NCBI GenBank assembly: GCA_009784725.1
Contig: WQXS01000004.1
Location: 1-64,000, forward strand
Origin: Oscillospiraceae bacterium
GTDB lineage: Bacteria; Bacillota; Clostridia; Oscillospirales; Oscillospiraceae
DNA length: 64,000 bases
Direction: 5' to 3'
How positions within the stretch are numbered: the first letter of the stretch is position 1; the number at the start of each line of letters is the position of its first letter. A model generated the notes under the pieces. That model was not told where the DNA came from. It ran no database searches and worked only from the letters and a program-made list of their open reading frames with translations. The position numbers and the translations under genes are program-made. Below, one piece after another: positions 61,850 through 64,000 of this stretch.

Positions 61850-63697
61850 TTGCCAAAGATTCTTGAGCTTGAGCAGCATGTTGCTGATTTGATTGCGGCG
61901 GGCGAGGTTGTGCAAAGACCTGCGTCCGTCGTTAAAGAATTGCTCGAAAACTCTATTGATGCCGGTGCAGGGATTATTACCGTTGAGATTTCTTCGGGCG
62001 GTATGACTTATATCCGTGTAACCGATGACGGCTGCGGCATTGCCGCAGACGAGGCAAAAACCGCATTTCTGCGCCATGCCACAAGCAAGCTGAGAGATGC
62101 CGACGGGCTCGCTGCTATCGGAACTCTCGGTTTCAGAGGAGAAGCGCTTGCTGCTATTGCTGCAGTTTCCCGTATTGAACTGATGACACGGGAACACGGA
62201 GCAAACGAAGGTATCGCACTCACTTTAGAGGCAGGAGAAGTTGTTAATATGTCTCCTGTCGGTTGTCCTGAGGGAACAACAATTATCGTTCGAGATTTAT
62301 TTTTTAATACGCCGGCAAGACAAAAATTCATGAAATCAGACCGTGCAGAGGCTTCAAGCATCTCTTCTGTTGTTTTGCGGTGTGCTTTATCTCGGCCCGA
62401 TATTTCAATCCGGTTTATTAAGGACGGAAAAACCGAATATCATACCCCCGGAGATTCAAAGGTTGAATCGTGCATATATAGCTTGCTTGGCAGAGATATT
62501 GAATCCGGATTTATCAGAGCCGAAGCTTCCGATGAGACTGTTTCCGTCAGCGGTTATGTATCTTCTCCAGCAAGTGCACGGGGCAACAGAAGTTATCAGT
62601 TTTTCTTTGTTAACGGCAGAGTAATCCGCTCTGTTCTTTTGCAGTCTGCTCTTGAACAGGCATATAAAAATAACTTGCCGTCGGGACGATTTCCTTCTTG
62701 TGTGCTTTTTATCACAATAAAACCCGGTGATGTTGATGTCAACGTCCACCCTGCCAAAACCGAGATAAAATTCGTTTCGGAAAAGCAAGTGTTTGACGGA
62801 GTTTATTATGCGGCATTCGGAGCTATTAACAAAGAGCGGGAAAAAATCGCCGGAATGAACGGTAATGAAGCTGAAGGCAGACAGCTTACAGTTACAGATA
62901 TTATTGAACCTGTCGGTACTCAGGGCACAGGCGGCAAGGCTCACGAATATAAAGACGGTAACGCTGCAGATGAGACATTTAAAGCAATGAGGGTGGATGA
63001 TTTTAGAATAGCACGTGTTACCGAACCCTCGGTGGTCTACAAATCATCAAAAAGCCCGCAGCTTTCACAGAAATTTGCAACCCCCGACAATTCCATGTAT
63101 GATTACTCGGAGTTTACAGGCTTTATGCCTTCTGTGCCTCCGTATCGTGTAATCGGCGAGGCTTTAAATGTCTATATTATCGTAGAATATAACGACAGTG
63201 TCTGGTTTATCGATAAGCATGCAGCACATGAACGAATTCACTTCGATGCACTTAAAAACAATAGTTTCGAGTCCATGTCGGAGGCACTTATTACGCCCGT
63301 CATTTGCCGCCCCGGGCATGAGGGTGCTGCTTTACTTTTGGAAAATTCCGGGTTTCTTGACAAGCTCGGATTTACTGTTGAAAGCTTTGGAGAAGATACA
63401 ATTGCTGTAAGACATATTCCTGCAGAGATAGATATCGGTGATACAGAATCCGTTTTATCGGAAATTTGCGATTTGCTTAAGCACGGAGGCGTTGCCGAAT
63501 CATCAAAAACGGACAGCATACTTAAGTCTATTGCATGTAAGGCCGCTATTAAAGCCGGGCGCTCATCGGGGGTAAGAGAGCTTGAATCCTTAACTGCAAA
63601 AGTTATGTCGGGTGAAGTGTCACTCTGCCCGCACGGTCGTCCTGTATTGTTTGAAATCACCAAATCTGCGCTTGACAAAGGTTTTGGCAGATTATGA
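61850..63697 (+). CDS. mutL: DNA mismatch repair protein MutL
   Basis: 615 residues. GHKL ATPase N-terminus: A-G-E-V-V-Q-R-P near 17, E-N-S-I-D-A-G near 33, D-D-G-C-G-I near 58, G-F-R-G-E-A-L near 93. C-terminal domain carries D-K-H-A-A-H-E-R-I-H-F-D near 465 (a D-Q-H-A-x2-E-x4-E variant ending in Asp), A-C-K-A-A-I near 560 and C-P-H-G-R-P near 597, so an endonuclease-type MutL. TTG start after GGAGG. No mutS in the window. Confidence 0.94.
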   Translation: MPKILELEQHVADLIAAGEVVQRPASVVKELLENSIDAGAGIITVEISSGGMTYIRVTDDGCGIAADEAKTAFLRHATSKLRDADGLAAIGTLGFRGEALAAIAAVSRIELMTREHGANEGIALTLEAGEVVNMSPVGCPEGTTIIVRDLFFNTPARQKFMKSDRAEASSISSVVLRCALSRPDISIRFIKDGKTEYHTPGDSKVESCIYSLLGRDIESGFIRAEASDETVSVSGYVSSPASARGNRSYQFFFVNGRVIRSVLLQSALEQAYKNNLPSGRFPSCVLFITIKPGDVDVNVHPAKTEIKFVSEKQVFDGVYYAAFGAINKEREKIAGMNGNEAEGRQLTVTDIIEPVGTQGTGGKAHEYKDGNAADETFKAMRVDDFRIARVTEPSVVYKSSKSPQLSQKFATPDNSMYDYSEFTGFMPSVPPYRVIGEALNVYIIVEYNDSVWFIDKHAAHERIHFDALKNNSFESMSEALITPVICRPGHEGAALLLENSGFLDKLGFTVESFGEDTIAVRHIPAEIDIGDTESVLSEICDLLKHGGVAESSKTDSILKSIACKAAIKAGRSSGVRELESLTAKVMSGEVSLCPHGRPVLFEITKSALDKGFGRL

Positions 63698-64000
63698 TTG
63701 ATAAAACGCAGATAATTGTAATTACAGGTCCGACAGCTACCGGGAAAAGTGAACTTGGCATACAACTCGCAAAAAAAATTAATGGTGAAATTGTCTCCGC
63801 CGATTCAATGCAGATATATAAAAATATGAATATCGGTACGGCAAAACCAAATGCTGAGGAAATGTGCGGCGTCCCTCACCATATGATTGATGTTGTATCA
63901 CCACTTGAAGATTATTCGGTTGCACGTTATATAAGGGATGCAGAAAGTTGTATTGATTCCATCATTAAGAGAGGTAATTTTCCGATAATAGTCGGCGGTA
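63694..64000 (+). CDS. miaA: tRNA dimethylallyltransferase MiaA (N-terminal part)
   Basis: First 102 codons only; the frame runs off the window end. P-loop G-P-T-A-T-G-K-S-E near residue 9, S-A-D-S-M-Q-I-Y-K near 34, M-N-I-G-T-A-K-P near 44, H-H-M-I-D near 61. Adds the dimethylallyl group to A37 that MiaB then methylthiolates. ATG overlaps the mutL stop (ATGA), the usual mutL-miaA order. Confidence 0.92.
   Translation, partial: MIDKTQIIVITGPTATGKSELGIQLAKKINGEIVSADSMQIYKNMNIGTAKPNAEEMCGVPHHMIDVVSPLEDYSVARYIRDAESCIDSIIKRGNFPIIVGG

Overview
The window is a low-to-mid GC stretch from a Gram-positive, anaerobe-like member of the class Clostridia (Bacillota). This rests on gene content and signals rather than on any database match: heterodimeric ABC exporters, a tsaD-ecfA1-ecfA2-ecfT-truA run, ClpE, PduL, strong AAAGGAG-type ribosome sites, many TTG starts, and near-consensus TTGACA-N17-TATAAT promoters. 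It is chromosomal and mostly housekeeping, with several accessory insertions.

Layout. 1-1030: minus-strand tRNA cluster (Ala-TGC, Ile-GAT, Glu-CTC) with truncated tRNA copies around it and an orphan FliL-like lipoprotein. 1114-5122: heterodimeric multidrug-type ABC exporter behind a perfect promoter and a long structured leader with short upstream ORFs and an intrinsic terminator (probable antibiotic-responsive attenuator). 5345-9521: three glycosyltransferase genes, the last fused in ancestry to a cyclic-nucleotide-binding domain but split by a 2-nt frameshift. 9754-11539: pduL, secG, tatD. 11532-14954: very large hybrid histidine kinase. 15055-21122: a four-gene probable defence operon (TerB-type protein, PD-(D/E)XK-like nuclease with winged helix, P-loop ATPase, Lhr-like helicase) sitting 9 nt behind pyrB; three of the four genes match the Shango phage-defence layout. 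22359-28305: arginine operon argC-J-B-D-F plus a flavodoxin fused to a DUF2442-like domain, with two ARG boxes over its promoter.

28587-31736: polA and rimI. 31733-44036: a second promoter/uORF/terminator leader in front of a 1043-residue acetyltransferase fusion, followed by a sugar-acid gene set (amidohydrolase, uxaC, P-type cation ATPase, LarA-like racemase, KDG-kinase-like PfkB, 6-phosphogluconate dehydrogenase) and a polytopic membrane protein. 45329-54767: tsaD-ecfA1A2T-truA behind tandemly duplicated mini-ORFs, then DUF5711-like, cvpA, pgsA and clpE. 54872-56686: chemoreceptor. 56811-60605 (minus): AAC(6')-like acetyltransferase, DUF2284 protein, ASKHA corrinoid-activator-like protein, miaB. 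60760-64000: an alanine racemase-like protein without the PLP lysine, mutL, and miaA (cut by the window end).

The strongest leads are the Shango-like operon carrying an extra nuclease gene, the two attenuator-type leaders, the tandem mini-ORFs that copy the start of tsaD, the split glycosyltransferase/cNMP gene, the lysine-less racemase homologue, and a small dispersed palindrome (core ACAGAACCGTCCCC or relatives) that has entered the TerB coding sequence in frame.
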